The notes: generated by a model from the sequence alone, not told the origin. DNA of 42,090 nt from an uncultured Lachnospiraceae bacterium (GCA_946534145.1 CAMNCH010000007.1:1-42090), one strand, 5' to 3'; shown: positions 15,646 to 24,256, numbered from the stretch's first letter. Translations and numbers: made by a program.

Positions 15646-17337
15646 TTAATATTGCATATAAGCTTCAATGTAGTCCCAGGCTTCAGGAATTTCCTGACCG
15701 AGTTTCCACTCGGCAACGCCGGCGATACCGCTTTCTTTGATAACGTTCAGGCGGACCTTAAGGGATTCCATATCTTCCATCCATACCTGATATAAGGTGC
15801 TTCCGGAAGTCATTTCGGCATAATTCTGATTGGTGGCATCGTCCCACTTGGCTGTGAGATTGTTGCGGGTCAAAAAGTCTGCCGCAACAGCCATGGTAAC
15901 GGCTTCGCTGCTGACTTCTCCGCCGGTGGTCTTCCAGACTCTGGTGTAGAAGGGGATTGCGTTGATTACTTTTTCTTTGGGCACTACGTATACGGTATCC
16001 TGAATGCCCTTAACCATCCAGGGCATGCTGGAAACGGAACCTGCGTCACTTCCCGCATAGTGCTCGTCATATCCCATGATAATCACGTAGTCGGCAAAAA
16101 TACCCTGCTCTTTTCTGTTGTAAAAAGCAGTATATTCGGTAGGAACGTAATTGTCCACGGAAAGCACAAGATTGTTCTCGTGACAAGCCAAAGAAAGTTC
16201 CCTGATAAACTGTATATATGCATCTCCGGTTGATGGAGGAACGCTTTCAAAGTCAACATTGATACCGTCGAGTTTGTACTGAAGTGCCGCTTCAACAAGA
16301 CCGCTTACAAGATGTTCTCTCTTGGAGGTATATGTAAGAACGGCTTCCGTATTCACATCGGTGTAAGAATGGAAATTGGCCACAAGCCCCCACACATCCA
16401 TGCCCATTGCGTGAGCCGCATCCACATATTCGGCACTGGCAACATTGTCAAAATTGCCTTCATTGTCCGAAAGCCAGAACCACGTGGGAGAAATAACATT
16501 TACGCTCTTAACCTTGGCACATGCGGCGTAGAGTTCGGAAGCTCCCTGCACGTATTCCATATTGTGCCATACGAGATTGATTTTTTTGTTAAGGTTAAGG
16601 CTCTTAAAATTCTCGGGAGCAACTTCCGTAACAGGGGTCTCAGCTTCTGTGGTTTCGTCTTTAAGGAATTTCTGCTCAAGATAACCGATAAAGCCGTCTT
16701 TCGTCTTTACCTTCATCCAGTCGTCAAGGGGCTCTAAAAGTTCAACAATATCGCCCTCCTCAACCTCTGTAAGTATCTCGCTCTTAACTCCGGCGCGCCA
16801 TCTTACGGCAGTAGGTTTTTTAATCGCAGCCACGTCCTTGGTGCCCCATTCTGTATAAAGCTGCATATGATAAGGGTCTTCAAAAAGTTCGTAAGAGAAA
16901 TTCACAAACTTCTTAATATAATCGATGGAAATAAAAAGACTGCCGCCTTCTTCATAACTGATAACGTGTCCGAAATCAACATTCGCTCCGCTCTGCGTAT
17001 AGGAAGAACTTCCCACCTCACTTCTGACAGTGGTGACGGCATTTGTATATAAAAGAAGATTTTCGTTGTAATCGTAATAGAATCTGTCGGTGAATAATTT
17101 TTTGACTGTACTCAGGGGAAAATATACATGTCCGTCTTTCATGCTACCCTTTTCCTCTATTCTGGTATCCTGTAAAATAACGGGAACCTCACTTGCGGAA
17201 TAAATATCAAAATATGCGTTTAAATCTGCTTTTTCATGACCGTAGGAATATCTTTCCAAAATAGTCTTGCCGAAACTTACGCCCAAAACGACGCAAATCA
17301 GGACGATCGCAATAATAACCGGTATTGCTTTCTTCAT
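15646..17337 (-). CDS. Membrane-anchored GH18 glycosidase with SH3 domain
   Basis: A 563-aa surface protein with an uncleaved or signal-anchor helix (about 3-22). Next come a copper-amine-oxidase-N-like region (about 40-165), a bacterial SH3 domain (about 175-225, WMKVKTKDGFIGYLEQ), and a C-terminal GH18 barrel (about 253-563). The GH18 active-site signature LDGINVDFE (356-364) is intact with catalytic E364. This arrangement matches Firmicute GH18 proteins that bind or cut N-acetylglucosamine polymers such as peptidoglycan. The substrate is unproven. The start at 17337 follows GGAGGT by eight bases; the longer reading lacks a site. A promoter with extended -10 lies upstream. Confidence 0.88.
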   Translation of the reverse strand: MKKAIPVIIAIVLICVVLGVSFGKTILERYSYGHEKADLNAYFDIYSASEVPVILQDTRIEEKGSMKDGHVYFPLSTVKKLFTDRFYYDYNENLLLYTNAVTTVRSEVGSSSYTQSGANVDFGHVISYEEGGSLFISIDYIKKFVNFSYELFEDPYHMQLYTEWGTKDVAAIKKPTAVRWRAGVKSEILTEVEEGDIVELLEPLDDWMKVKTKDGFIGYLEQKFLKDETTEAETPVTEVAPENFKSLNLNKKINLVWHNMEYVQGASELYAACAKVKSVNVISPTWFWLSDNEGNFDNVASAEYVDAAHAMGMDVWGLVANFHSYTDVNTEAVLTYTSKREHLVSGLVEAALQYKLDGINVDFESVPPSTGDAYIQFIRELSLACHENNLVLSVDNYVPTEYTAFYNRKEQGIFADYVIIMGYDEHYAGSDAGSVSSMPWMVKGIQDTVYVVPKEKVINAIPFYTRVWKTTGGEVSSEAVTMAVAADFLTRNNLTAKWDDATNQNYAEMTSGSTLYQVWMEDMESLKVRLNVIKESGIAGVAEWKLGQEIPEAWDYIEAYMQY

Positions 17338-17368
17338 TAATAAATTACCTCCTGTTGTGACCGCCCTA

Positions 17369-17397
17369 ATTATATCAGACAATCTTTCTGCAGTCAT
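17369..17397 (-). promoter_or_regulatory. Promoter of the GH18 gene
   Basis: On the minus strand ATGACT (17392-17397), a 17-base spacer and an extended -10 TGATATAAT (hexamer 17369-17374) stand 31 bases upstream of the start codon. Confidence 0.6.
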
Positions 17398-17450
17398 TTA
17401 AATTTTCATTAAGATTGCCACGCGTCATTGTTCATGGCATGTAAAGCTTT

Positions 17451-17621
17451 CTAGTATCTAATTTCATCAAGATTTCCCAACTCGTCAAAAACAAAGTCGG
17501 GCTTTAAACTCTTTTTATTTTGCAAAATGAAATCATCAACCATCCCGGGTGTAGCCGGACAGCCGCCGATGTATAGCTTTGCACCCCATTCATAAAGTTC
17601 GCTTAATTTGGATACTTGCAT
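17451..17621 (-). CDS. Small orphan protein, function unknown
   Basis: A 56-aa product that I do not recognise. It is preceded by AAAGGTGAT with about eight bases to the ATG, which supports translation from 17621; a longer reading to 17684 lacks such a site. The sequence begins MQVSKLSELYEWGAKLYIGG, then has CPATPGMVDDFI with a single cysteine, and an acidic C-terminus. There is no signal peptide, membrane helix or obvious fold. It lies downstream of, and on the same strand as, the structured RNA candidate at 17686-17915 with no T-rich terminator between them, so that RNA may be its leader. The GH18 gene follows 113 bases later with its own promoter. Confidence 0.5.
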   Translation of the reverse strand: MQVSKLSELYEWGAKLYIGGCPATPGMVDDFILQNKKSLKPDFVFDELGNLDEIRY

Positions 17622-17685
17622 AAATGAATCACCTTTCAACCAAAAGTTTTGTGATAAACAATAAGTGCGGACGGTATGTCCCATT

Positions 17686-17915
17686 TTATTGTGCCCCTTG
17701 CCGTGTTCAAAAAAATTTTTCCGTATGCTTTTGCTGTCTGCATGTTTTTTGAATTATTTGTTAATGGGTAAATTTAGGAAATGTTTTTCCCTGTACGGCT
17801 CGATTAACGCGCCGAAAGACTTCTCCGTTATTCGGAGATAAGACTTTATTAAATTCCTCCTGTGAGGACTCTCACTGCCCCCTTTCCGAACACATATTGG
17901 CTCGGAGCACAATAA
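17686..17915 (-). ncRNA. Candidate structured RNA of about 230 nt (class uncertain)
   Basis: No gene fits this stretch, but the minus strand folds well. The 5' end TTATTGTGCTCC (17915-17904) pairs over 12 bases with the 3' end GGGGCACAATAA (17697-17686), one pair being G-U. Inside are GTGAG-AGTC-CTCAC, TCTCCG-AATAA-CGGAGA, CGGC...GCCG (the hairpin around GTTAAT), GGAAA-AACA-TTTCC, and a long TTCAAAAAA...TTTTTTGAA stem. A TATAAT (17919-17924) would start transcription right at the closing helix. The shape (long terminal helix around hairpins) recalls 6S RNA or the raiA motif, but I cannot assign a class. It could be a free RNA or the leader of the 56-aa gene. Confidence 0.5.
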
Positions 17916-17918
17916 GGC

Positions 17919-17924
17919 ATTATA
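17919..17924 (-). promoter_or_regulatory. -10 element of the structured RNA
   Basis: A perfect TATAAT on the minus strand, four bases from the RNA's closing helix. A TTCACA about 19 bases upstream could be a poorly spaced -35. Confidence 0.45.
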
Positions 17925-18000
17925 CATGAATCAAAAGAAAATGTGTGAACAAATTGTAAACACTTTTAAAACAATCTGTGTACGTCATCCTTCTTTCCTT

Positions 18001-18024
18001 ATTAATATACAGATTAATATACAG
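18001..18024 (+). repeat. Tandem 12-bp direct repeat
   Basis: ATTAATATACAG occurs twice without a gap (18001-18012 and 18013-18024). It belongs to a set of ATTAAT-containing sites before mecA. Confidence 0.8.
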
Positions 18025-18048
18025 GGGTTAAAAAAACGCCTTCACTCT

Positions 18049-18077
18049 CCGATTAATATAGTAACCGGATTAATCGG
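18049..18077 (+). promoter_or_regulatory. Inverted repeat, possible operator before mecA
   Basis: CCGATTAAT (18049-18057) and ATTAATCGG (18069-18077) form a perfect 9-bp inverted repeat around 11 bases. Together with the direct repeat at 18001-18024 it gives four ATTAAT sites in 77 bases. The regulator is unknown. Confidence 0.4.
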
Positions 18078-18130
18078 AAACCACTTAAAGTTTTAATTGA
18101 TATGCTGTATAATTAATTTAGAAAGAATAC

Positions 18131-18159
18131 TTGACATACGGCTCATAATTTATTAAAAC
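18131..18159 (+). promoter_or_regulatory. Candidate promoter of mecA
   Basis: A consensus TTGACA (18131-18136) is followed after 17 bases by TAAAAC (18154-18159), 59 bases before the start codon. A second TATAAT at 18108-18113 lacks a clear -35. Confidence 0.4.
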
Positions 18160-18218
18160 TTTGAAAAACATCATTCCTATTACTTGACTATAGAGCAACG
18201 GGAGGATACTATTCAAAT

Positions 18219-18941
18219 ATGAAAATTGAAAAAGTAAACGATCATCAGATCCGCTGCACGCTTACGCGTGAAGATCTCGCCTCCAGACGCCTTAAGATGA
18301 GCGAACTTGCTTACGGTTCCGAGAAGGCAAGAGATCTTTTCAAGGACATGATGGAAAAAGCAAATATTGAATATGGATTTGAAGCGAACAACATTCCGCT
18401 TATGATAGAGGCTATTCCTGTGAGCGGCGAGTGCATTGTACTTGTCATCACCAAGGTTGAAGATCCCGAGGAACTGGATACCAGATTTTCCAAGTTTGCT
18501 CCGGGCATCGACGACGACAGCGATGAGTTTTCGGACGAAGCCGACACAGATTCTACGGAGGAGGACGCAGCCAATATAGCAGATTTGTTCAAACGCTTCA
18601 AAGAAGCTGTAGACGCCAAAGAAGAAGAAAAGCCTTCATCCAAGGAGCCTTTTAGCGGCATGGCCTTTTCTTTTGACGACATATCCGCTTTAAGCAGGGT
18701 ATGCAGACAGGTACGTGACAATTTTGACGGAAGCAGTTCTCTTTACAAAGATTCCGATGGCAATTACGTCATTACCGTCAACAAAGGCAAGACCGATTTC
18801 GCTGATTTTGTGCCCATCTGCAATATCTTCTCCGAGTTTGGTTCCGCCATCAGGAACAAAGCTCTCAGCGAGAATTATTTAAAAGAGCACTACGAAATCA
18901 TCTTTGAGAATGACGCCATCAATACGCTTGCAGAGTTTTAA
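18219..18941 (+). CDS. mecA: Adaptor protein MecA
   Basis: MecA is an adaptor that delivers substrates (ComK in Bacillus, among others) to the ClpC-ClpP protease and promotes ClpC assembly. The 240-aa protein starts MKIEKVNDHQIRCTLTREDL, the N-terminal substrate-binding domain (about 1-85, including EANNIPLMIEAIPVSGECIVLVITKVEDPEELDTRFSKF in two parts). An acidic serine-rich linker (about 95-145) and the C-terminal ClpC-binding domain (about 147-240, with FSFDDISALSRVCRQV) follow. Size and domain order match MecA. The site GGAGG is 13 bases from ATG, a rather long gap that may lower translation. It ends at a bidirectional terminator. ComK-type competence genes are not in the window. Confidence 0.88.
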   Translation: MKIEKVNDHQIRCTLTREDLASRRLKMSELAYGSEKARDLFKDMMEKANIEYGFEANNIPLMIEAIPVSGECIVLVITKVEDPEELDTRFSKFAPGIDDDSDEFSDEADTDSTEEDAANIADLFKRFKEAVDAKEEEKPSSKEPFSGMAFSFDDISALSRVCRQVRDNFDGSSSLYKDSDGNYVITVNKGKTDFADFVPICNIFSEFGSAIRNKALSENYLKEHYEIIFENDAINTLAEF

Positions 18942-18965
18942 TCATATTTATATTCAAGCATTAAA

Positions 18966-18999
18966 AAAGACCGATTCATTACGAATCGGTCTTTCTTTT
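18966..18999. terminator. Bidirectional terminator between mecA and the DUF1858 gene
   Basis: A 12-bp perfect stem, AAAGACCGATTC (18966-18977) with GAATCGGTCTTT (18983-18994), has T-rich tails on both strands (CTTTT rightward, TTTTTTAA leftward). Confidence 0.92.
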
Positions 19000-19006
19000 G
19001 ATTAAA

Positions 19007-19198
19007 TTACATTGCCTTAAGGGCTTCCATAAGTGCATCGATGTCAATTCCGTGCACTAAAGCTGCTTCTTCAATGCTCTCGCCCTGAGATGCGGGACAT
19101 CCGAGGCAGTGCATGCCTGCGCCCATCAAAATAGGTGCTGCTTCGGGTGCTTTGTTAAGAAGCTCGCCGATTGTCATTTCCTTTGTAATATCTGCCAT
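19007..19198 (-). CDS. DUF1858 (ScdA_N-like) small protein
   Basis: A 63-aa protein of the DUF1858 family, often called hybrid-cluster-associated redox or disulfide-type proteins. The family core is visible: an N-terminal helix pair ([20 protein letters not shown]), the [10 protein letters not shown] motif with C31 and C34, and [13 protein letters not shown]. The cysteines suggest a redox or metal role, but the reaction is not known. AGGAGGT seven bases before ATG supports the start. A TTGATT-17-TATACT promoter lies upstream and a terminator directly downstream, so it is a single-gene unit. Confidence 0.9.
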   Translation of the reverse strand: MADITKEMTIGELLNKAPEAAPILMGAGMHCLGCPASQGESIEEAALVHGIDIDALMEALKAM

Positions 19199-19241
19199 GG
19201 TAAATACCTCCTATCGTGGCACATTTGTTAACGTCAGGGTC

Positions 19242-19270
19242 AGTATAGTACATTCATTGGAAACAATCAA
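19242..19270 (-). promoter_or_regulatory. Promoter of the DUF1858 gene
   Basis: On the minus strand TTGATT (19265-19270), a 17-base spacer and TATACT (19242-19247), 44 bases before the start codon. Confidence 0.65.
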
Positions 19271-19288
19271 TAAACTTTCTATAAATAA

Positions 19289-19705
19289 TTATCTTAACCT
19301 GTAGGTAAGTTCTTCTCTGATTCTCTCCACATAATTGATGGCTTCGTCGCACTGAGCTTTGGCCTTGCCTATTTCATGCTGAACCAGCGCATCCATTAAA
19401 AAGCCGTCAAATACCAGGTCTCCGAATTTAAGAAATGAGTCAATGTGTACCGAAGAATATCCGCTGACATCGCGAAGTTCTTCCGCAAAAGTCTCAAGAG
19501 CTTCTTTGGCTGCCTCAATTTCTTCTTCGGCGCTTTCTATCTTTCCGTGTTTGATAAGTCCGCTTATAAAGCCGCCGCCAATCATATCGTAAATGCCCCA
19601 GTTTCCGGCACTTTTAAGATATTTTTTAGCACCGTTAAGGTGATATAACGCTTCGTCTGCTGCCGCAATGGCTTCTTCGGTTTCAATTCTTTGCTCTTCG
19701 GTCAT
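19289..19705 (-). CDS. Helical hypothetical protein
   Basis: A 138-aa protein that I do not recognise. It is almost entirely helical and acidic. One long helix pair (about 1-35) precedes a glycine-rich hydrophobic patch with MIGGGFISGLIKHGKI (about 40-55), then a further helical bundle with ALVQHEIGKAKAQCDEAINY. The patch is too short for a certain membrane span. The start at 19705 is set by GAGGAG nine bases upstream; a reading that begins at 19816 has no ribosome binding site and crosses the probable promoter TATACT. It lies between metF and DUF1858 on the same strand but probably has its own transcript. A cytoplasmic role is assumed. Confidence 0.6.
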   Translation of the reverse strand: MTEEQRIETEEAIAAADEALYHLNGAKKYLKSAGNWGIYDMIGGGFISGLIKHGKIESAEEEIEAAKEALETFAEELRDVSGYSSVHIDSFLKFGDLVFDGFLMDALVQHEIGKAKAQCDEAINYVERIREELTYRLR

Positions 19706-19818
19706 GATAAATCTCCTCTCTGTATTATGAAGTATAGCAACAAATACTGTGAAAATATATATGCGCTTTCGCACTTTAGGGAGCTTTATTTTGCCAAAAG
19801 AAGTCATTTCGCACAAAT

Positions 19819-20679
19819 TTACACTATGTTCTTAATTCCTTCGCAGATTCTTTTTGCTACGCGGGGGTTATTCATGGTGTATAGATGAATTCCTTCTATG
19901 TCATTAACCAGCAGATCTATTATCTGGCTGAGAGCATAGGACATGCCTGCATCGAATAACGCTTCTTTGTCGTTTTCATAGCGGTTTATTATCTTTTGGA
20001 AGCGCTCCGGGAAGGTTGCGTTGCAGACACTTACCATCTTTCTGATCTGCGCTGCATTTATGACAGGCATGACACCCGGGATAATGGGTACGTCAATGTC
20101 CGCTATTCTGCACTCGTCCCTGAATTTAAAGAAAGCGTCATTGTCAAAGAACAGCTGGGAAAGAAGGCCTTCCGCCCCGGCACTGACTTTTGTCTTTAAG
20201 CCTTTGATGTCGCTGACAATATTTGCAGACTCGGGATGTGTCTCCGGGTAGCAGGCTCCGAGTACGCAGAAATCATACTTGTCCTTTAAATAGGAAGTAA
20301 GGTCTGATGCATGCTTAAAATCTTCTTTCTGCGGAACGTCGGGAGTGGCATCGCCGCGAAGTGCCAGGATGTTCTCGATTCCTTCTTTGGCCATTTCCTC
20401 GGCAAAGCTGTCTATCTCGCTTTTGGTGTAATGAAGGCAGGTCAGATGCACCACCGGCTCCACTCCGTAAATATGCTTAATCTTTTTGGCGGTTTCGATG
20501 GTGCGGTTACAGTTGGCGCTGCCGCCGGCCCCGAAGGTGACACTTATAAAATCGGGGCTTAGCTCGCTCAGTACCTTTAAGGTTTCATCTATATTTGCCA
20601 GGGCACTTTCTTTTTTGGGAGGAAATATTTCAAAAGAAAGGGTTCTTTTCTGTTTTTTGAATAGGTCCGAAATTCTCAT
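19819..20679 (-). CDS. metF: Methylenetetrahydrofolate reductase
   Basis: Reduces 5,10-methylene-THF to 5-methyl-THF, the methyl donor used by MetE. The 286-aa TIM barrel shows [10 protein letters not shown] near the N-terminus, SVTFGAGGS, the [15 protein letters not shown] segment, NILALRGDA and the IPGVMPV loop, all typical of MetF. Its ATG overlaps the metE stop in an ATGA arrangement and no strong Shine-Dalgarno is seen, so it probably depends on translation of metE. The pairing of metE and metF in one operon fits a complete methyl-transfer branch of methionine synthesis. Confidence 0.94.
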   Translation of the reverse strand: MRISDLFKKQKRTLSFEIFPPKKESALANIDETLKVLSELSPDFISVTFGAGGSANCNRTIETAKKIKHIYGVEPVVHLTCLHYTKSEIDSFAEEMAKEGIENILALRGDATPDVPQKEDFKHASDLTSYLKDKYDFCVLGACYPETHPESANIVSDIKGLKTKVSAGAEGLLSQLFFDNDAFFKFRDECRIADIDVPIIPGVMPVINAAQIRKMVSVCNATFPERFQKIINRYENDKEALFDAGMSYALSQIIDLLVNDIEGIHLYTMNNPRVAKRICEGIKNIV

Positions 20680-22952
20680 GCTCTTATCTTCTTTGCCGCA
20701 TTTACAAGATTTATGAGGCTTGCTTTTGTTTCGGTCTCGCCTCTTGTCTTAAGACCGCAGTCGGGGTTGACCCAGAGTTTGTAATCGCCGAGTTTCTCGC
20801 GCATTTTTGTGAGTGCGGTGACGATTTCTTCTTCCGAAGGAACTCGGGGACTGTGTATGTCGTAAACGCCGGGACCGACTTCGGTTTTAAAGTTGTTTTC
20901 TTTTAACGAATCCAGAATCTGGAGGTCCGAGCGGGAGGCTTCGAAAGTAATTACGTCGGCATCCATAGCGTCAATGGCAGGAATAATGTCCGTAAATTCG
21001 CTGTAGCACATATGTGTGTGAATCTGGGTTTCGGGCTTAACTGCGCTGTGCACCAGTCTGAATGCGGGAATTGCCCAGTCAAGGTATTCTTTGTACCAGT
21101 CGGTCTTTCTCAAGGGAAGCTTCTCGCGAAGTGCGGCTTCGTCAATCTGAATGATGCTTATGCCGTTTGCCTCAAGGTCCAGCACTTCGTCGCGGATGGC
21201 GAGGGCTATCTCGAGAGTGGAATCTTTAAGGGAAATGTCTTCGCGGGGGAAGGACCAGTTTAAGATGGTGACGGGGCCGGTAAGCATTCCCTTGACAGGC
21301 TTGTCTGTGCAGCTTTGAGCAAACTTGGACCACTCCACCGTAATGGGCGCTTTTCTGGATACGTCGCCCCAGATAATCGGGGGCTTTACGCATCTTGTAC
21401 CGTAGGACTGAACCCAGGCCTTTTTGGTAAAAAGAAAGCCGTCGAGATTCTCGCCGAAGTACTCAACCATGTCGTTTCTTTCGAACTCGCCGTGCACCAA
21501 AACGTCAAGGCCTATTTCCTCCTGAAGTTTGATGCAGTCGCTTATTTTCTTTTTGTTGAAGGCTACGTATTCTTCTTTTGAAATGAGGCCCTTTTTGTAG
21601 TCCTGTCTGTTCTTTCTGACATCGGCGGTCTGAGGGAAAGAGCCGATGGTGGTGGTAGGGAACTTGGGAAGGTTTAAGCGGGCCTTCTGAATCTTCTCAC
21701 GCTCGTTAAACTCGGGAAGTCTGGTGTAATCTTCTGCCTTAATGGCGCCCACGCGGCGGGTAACCTCTTCGTTATGGGAGTTTACGCGTCTGCCTGTGAA
21801 CAGAGCAGCATTCTTCTCAAAAAGCTCCGCATGCTTCCAATCACTCTCCGATAAAGCGGCAAGCTCCGAAAGCTCCGTGAGTTTTTCTTTGGCAAAAGAA
21901 AAATGACTCTTATACTCGTCTGTAATGTCGGTTTCCGCCTCAAGACTGAAAGGCACATGGAGAAGAGAGCAGGATGTGTTTATAACAATTTGTTTTAAAC
22001 CCTCTTCTGCAAAAGAAGCAATTTTCCCAAGCTTCTCAAGGGTCTTTTCGTAGTTGTTCTTCCAGATGTTCTTACCGTTTACCACGCCGGCAAAAAGAAG
22101 CTTGCCTGCTGGGAAGCCGTTCTTTTCAAGGAGGTTAAGGGTTTCTTTGCCCTCCACTAAGTCCAGACCGATTCCGTCAAAATCAAGGGCGGTAAGATTT
22201 GTGTAAATGTCTCTTACGTCACCGAAGTAGGTCTGGAGAAGAATCTTTACGCCTGCTTTTGAAGAAAGGATTTCTTTGTAAAGATACTCAAAGAGCGCAA
22301 TGTCCTCGGCGCTTAAATCCTTGACAAGCGAAGGCTCGTCGAACTGAATCCATTTAACCCCTTCTTTTTCAAGTTCAGCAATAAGTTTCTTGTATTCGGA
22401 GGCAAGAGCTGCCTTGAAGTCGTCGGCGGTCTTGACACCGGTGTATCTTGCAAGTTTTAAGAGCGTGAAAGGCCCCACGGTTACGGGTTTGGTATCAACT
22501 CCGAGAGCTGCGGCTTCTTTGTATTCGTCCGCAAGTCTGCTGCCGGTAAGCGTGATTTCCGTATCATCGTCGATTTCAGGTACGATGTAGTGATAGTTTG
22601 TGTTGAACCACTTCTTCATAGCAAGGGCGCGGACGTTTCCTTTTTCCGTCTGATAGCCGCGGGCCATTGCAAAATATGTATCAAGTTCCGACAAGCCTAT
22701 CTCGCTGTAGCGCTTGGGAACAATATTAAACTGCACCGCCGCATCCAGTACCCCGTCGTAAAAGGAAAAATCCCCCGAAGGAATGAAGTCTATGCCTGCG
22801 TTCTTCTGAAGAAGATAGTGCTCTTTTTTTATCTCCTGTGCAGTCTTAATAAGGTCCGCCTCAGTAATTTCGCCCTTAAAATATTTCTCTGTCGCAAATT
22901 TCAATTCTCTGTCTTTTCCGATTCGTAAGAACCCTATAACCGATGTTTTCAT
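20676..22952 (-). CDS. metE: Cobalamin-independent methionine synthase
   Basis: Transfers the methyl group of methyl-tetrahydrofolate polyglutamate to homocysteine without B12. The 758-aa protein has both barrels. The N-terminal barrel starts [19 protein letters not shown]. The catalytic C-terminal barrel has [12 protein letters not shown], the [14 protein letters not shown] segment, the zinc ligands in HTHMCYSEF, and a third cysteine in [11 protein letters not shown]. All three Zn ligands recognisable from the family are present. The start follows AAAGGAAA. A promoter and a palindromic operator shared with a divergent LysR gene lie upstream, indicating activation by that regulator; I saw no SAM riboswitch or T-box in the leader. 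Confidence 0.96.
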   Translation of the reverse strand: MKTSVIGFLRIGKDRELKFATEKYFKGEITEADLIKTAQEIKKEHYLLQKNAGIDFIPSGDFSFYDGVLDAAVQFNIVPKRYSEIGLSELDTYFAMARGYQTEKGNVRALAMKKWFNTNYHYIVPEIDDDTEITLTGSRLADEYKEAAALGVDTKPVTVGPFTLLKLARYTGVKTADDFKAALASEYKKLIAELEKEGVKWIQFDEPSLVKDLSAEDIALFEYLYKEILSSKAGVKILLQTYFGDVRDIYTNLTALDFDGIGLDLVEGKETLNLLEKNGFPAGKLLFAGVVNGKNIWKNNYEKTLEKLGKIASFAEEGLKQIVINTSCSLLHVPFSLEAETDITDEYKSHFSFAKEKLTELSELAALSESDWKHAELFEKNAALFTGRRVNSHNEEVTRRVGAIKAEDYTRLPEFNEREKIQKARLNLPKFPTTTIGSFPQTADVRKNRQDYKKGLISKEEYVAFNKKKISDCIKLQEEIGLDVLVHGEFERNDMVEYFGENLDGFLFTKKAWVQSYGTRCVKPPIIWGDVSRKAPITVEWSKFAQSCTDKPVKGMLTGPVTILNWSFPREDISLKDSTLEIALAIRDEVLDLEANGISIIQIDEAALREKLPLRKTDWYKEYLDWAIPAFRLVHSAVKPETQIHTHMCYSEFTDIIPAIDAMDADVITFEASRSDLQILDSLKENNFKTEVGPGVYDIHSPRVPSEEEIVTALTKMREKLGDYKLWVNPDCGLKTRGETETKASLINLVNAAKKIRA

Positions 22953-22999
22953 AAGTTTTCCTTTCTTTTGAGCTGATTTTTCTGAAATTGATTAAGGAA

Positions 23000-23028
23000 A
23001 ATATAAACCTATGAAACCGCTGGGTAAA
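23000..23028 (-). promoter_or_regulatory. Promoter of metE-metF
   Basis: On the minus strand TTTACC (23023-23028), a 17-base spacer and TATATT (23000-23005). The LysR-type palindrome begins 22 bases upstream of the -35, the usual activator position. Confidence 0.55.
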
Positions 23029-23046
23029 ATACAAATAAATTGCATC

Positions 23047-23078
23047 ATATCATAGATTTTATCTATGTTAAATGATAT
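23047..23078. promoter_or_regulatory. LysR-type operator between metE and the regulator
   Basis: CATAGAT-TTT-ATCTATG (23051-23067) is a perfect 17-bp palindrome of the T-N11-A type. It lies inside a wider pair ATATCAT (23047-23053) and ATGATAT (23072-23078). Its ATAG-N7-CTAT core resembles the MetR boxes described for streptococci. It overlaps the likely -35 of the regulator, whose -10 would be TATACT (23076-23081), so autoregulation is likely. Confidence 0.65.
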
Positions 23079-23114
23079 ACTTCTTAACAAATCTATCTTA
23101 ATGAGGTGTGCGGA

Positions 23115-24014
23115 ATGACTCTCAAACAGCTTAAATACGTAGTAACAGTGGCAGATACAGGCAATATCACCGAAGCCGCCGGCAAGCTTTTCATCGCCCA
23201 GCCGAGCCTGACCGCTTCCATTCAGGAACTGGAAAAAGAATACGGCCTGACAATCTTTAAACGCAGCAAAAAGGGCATCAAAGTCACTCCCGAGGGTGAC
23301 GAGTTTCTGGGCTACGCAAGACAGGTGCTGGAGCAGGCCAATCTTATTGATGCAAGGTATCTTGGCAATAACGCCGGCAAGCTTCGTTTCTGCGTTTCTT
23401 CCCAGCATTATTCTTTTGCGGTTGAAGCATTCGTGGAACTTTTGAAAAAATTCGGAAGAGACAAGTACGAATTCCACATGCGGGAAACCCAGACCTACGA
23501 CATAATCGATGATGTGGCTCATTTGCGAAGCGAAATCGGAGTTTTGTACTTAAACCGCTTCAACGAAACGATTATCAGAAAAACTCTAAGGGACAATGGT
23601 CTTGTTTTTGAAAGACTCTTCAGGGCCGAGCCCCATGTATTTATAGGAAAGAATTCTCCTCTGGCAAAAAAAGAAATAATTTCTTTGGAGGATTTAAAGC
23701 CATACCCGAGGCTGTCTTACGAGCAGGGAAGCCACAATTCTTTTTATTTTTCCGAAGAAATACTGAGCACCCTGGACTGCGATAAAGAACTTGTAGTCTG
23801 CGACCGCGCCACACTTTTTAACTTTTTGATAGGCATGAACGGTTATACTGTGTGCAGTGGCGTCATAAATAAGGAGCTTAACGGGCCCAATATTGTGGCA
23901 AGGCCTCTGGATGTAGACGATTATATGGATATCGGTTACATCCTTCCGGCAGGTTTTCACCCCTCAAATCTTACGCAGGAATATATTGAAATTCTTAAAA
24001 GATTTGCCTCTTAA
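23115..24014 (+). CDS. LysR-family regulator, probable activator of metE-metF
   Basis: A 299-aa LysR-type transcription factor. The N-terminal winged helix-turn-helix reads LKQLKYVVTVADTGNITEAA then KLFIAQPSLTASIQELEKEYG (about 1-60), followed by a linker helix and a two-lobed effector-binding domain (about 90-299). It is divergent from metE with a palindromic operator in the gap, so a MetR-like role with homocysteine or another sulfur metabolite as effector is inferred, not shown. The start at 23115 uses GAGGTG six bases upstream; the GTG nine bases earlier lies inside that site. The inverted repeat GGGC-GAATT-GCCC (24077-24089) past the stop has no T-run. Confidence 0.9.
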   Translation: MTLKQLKYVVTVADTGNITEAAGKLFIAQPSLTASIQELEKEYGLTIFKRSKKGIKVTPEGDEFLGYARQVLEQANLIDARYLGNNAGKLRFCVSSQHYSFAVEAFVELLKKFGRDKYEFHMRETQTYDIIDDVAHLRSEIGVLYLNRFNETIIRKTLRDNGLVFERLFRAEPHVFIGKNSPLAKKEIISLEDLKPYPRLSYEQGSHNSFYFSEEILSTLDCDKELVVCDRATLFNFLIGMNGYTVCSGVINKELNGPNIVARPLDVDDYMDIGYILPAGFHPSNLTQEYIEILKRFAS

Positions 24015-24131
24015 CCTGCCTATTTTACGAAAGTGTTTCGCCCGAATAACCAACGGCTCAAATTGCATTAACAATTGGGCGAATTGCCCTTAAATTAAGC
24101 ATTTGTACTAAAAAAAGAACATTCCGTATTA

Positions 24132-24160
24132 TTGACTGACATAACCCGTTATTCTATAAT
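24132..24160 (+). promoter_or_regulatory. Strong promoter of the pyruvate formate-lyase genes
   Basis: TTGACT (24132-24137), a 17-base spacer and a perfect TATAAT (24155-24160), 96 bases upstream of the start codon. A second TATAAT at 24211-24216 lacks a good -35. Confidence 0.75.
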
Positions 24161-24162
24161 GG

Positions 24163-24172
24163 TTGTGCACAA
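24163..24172. promoter_or_regulatory. Palindrome at the pfl transcription start
   Basis: TTGTGCACAA is a perfect 10-bp palindrome right at the expected +1 (about 24167). That position would suit a repressor. It is shorter than a canonical Rex site (TTGTTAA-N4-TTAACAA), so the regulator is open. Confidence 0.45.
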
Positions 24173-24256
24173 ATTATAATGAACCGATGAAGTTTCTTTC
24201 GTCGTCATTCTATAATTAATAACACTTATCTAACAAACTTACAGGAGGATTTCAAA

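Noticed and set aside
22953..23114. SAM riboswitch or T-box in front of metE
   Set aside because: The metE leader is only about 40 nt from the proposed start, has no GGGTGG-like T-box element and no SAM-I core; a LysR operator explains the control.
24071..24089. Terminator of the LysR gene at GGGC-GAATT-GCCC
   Set aside because: The stem is only four base pairs and is not followed by a run of T.
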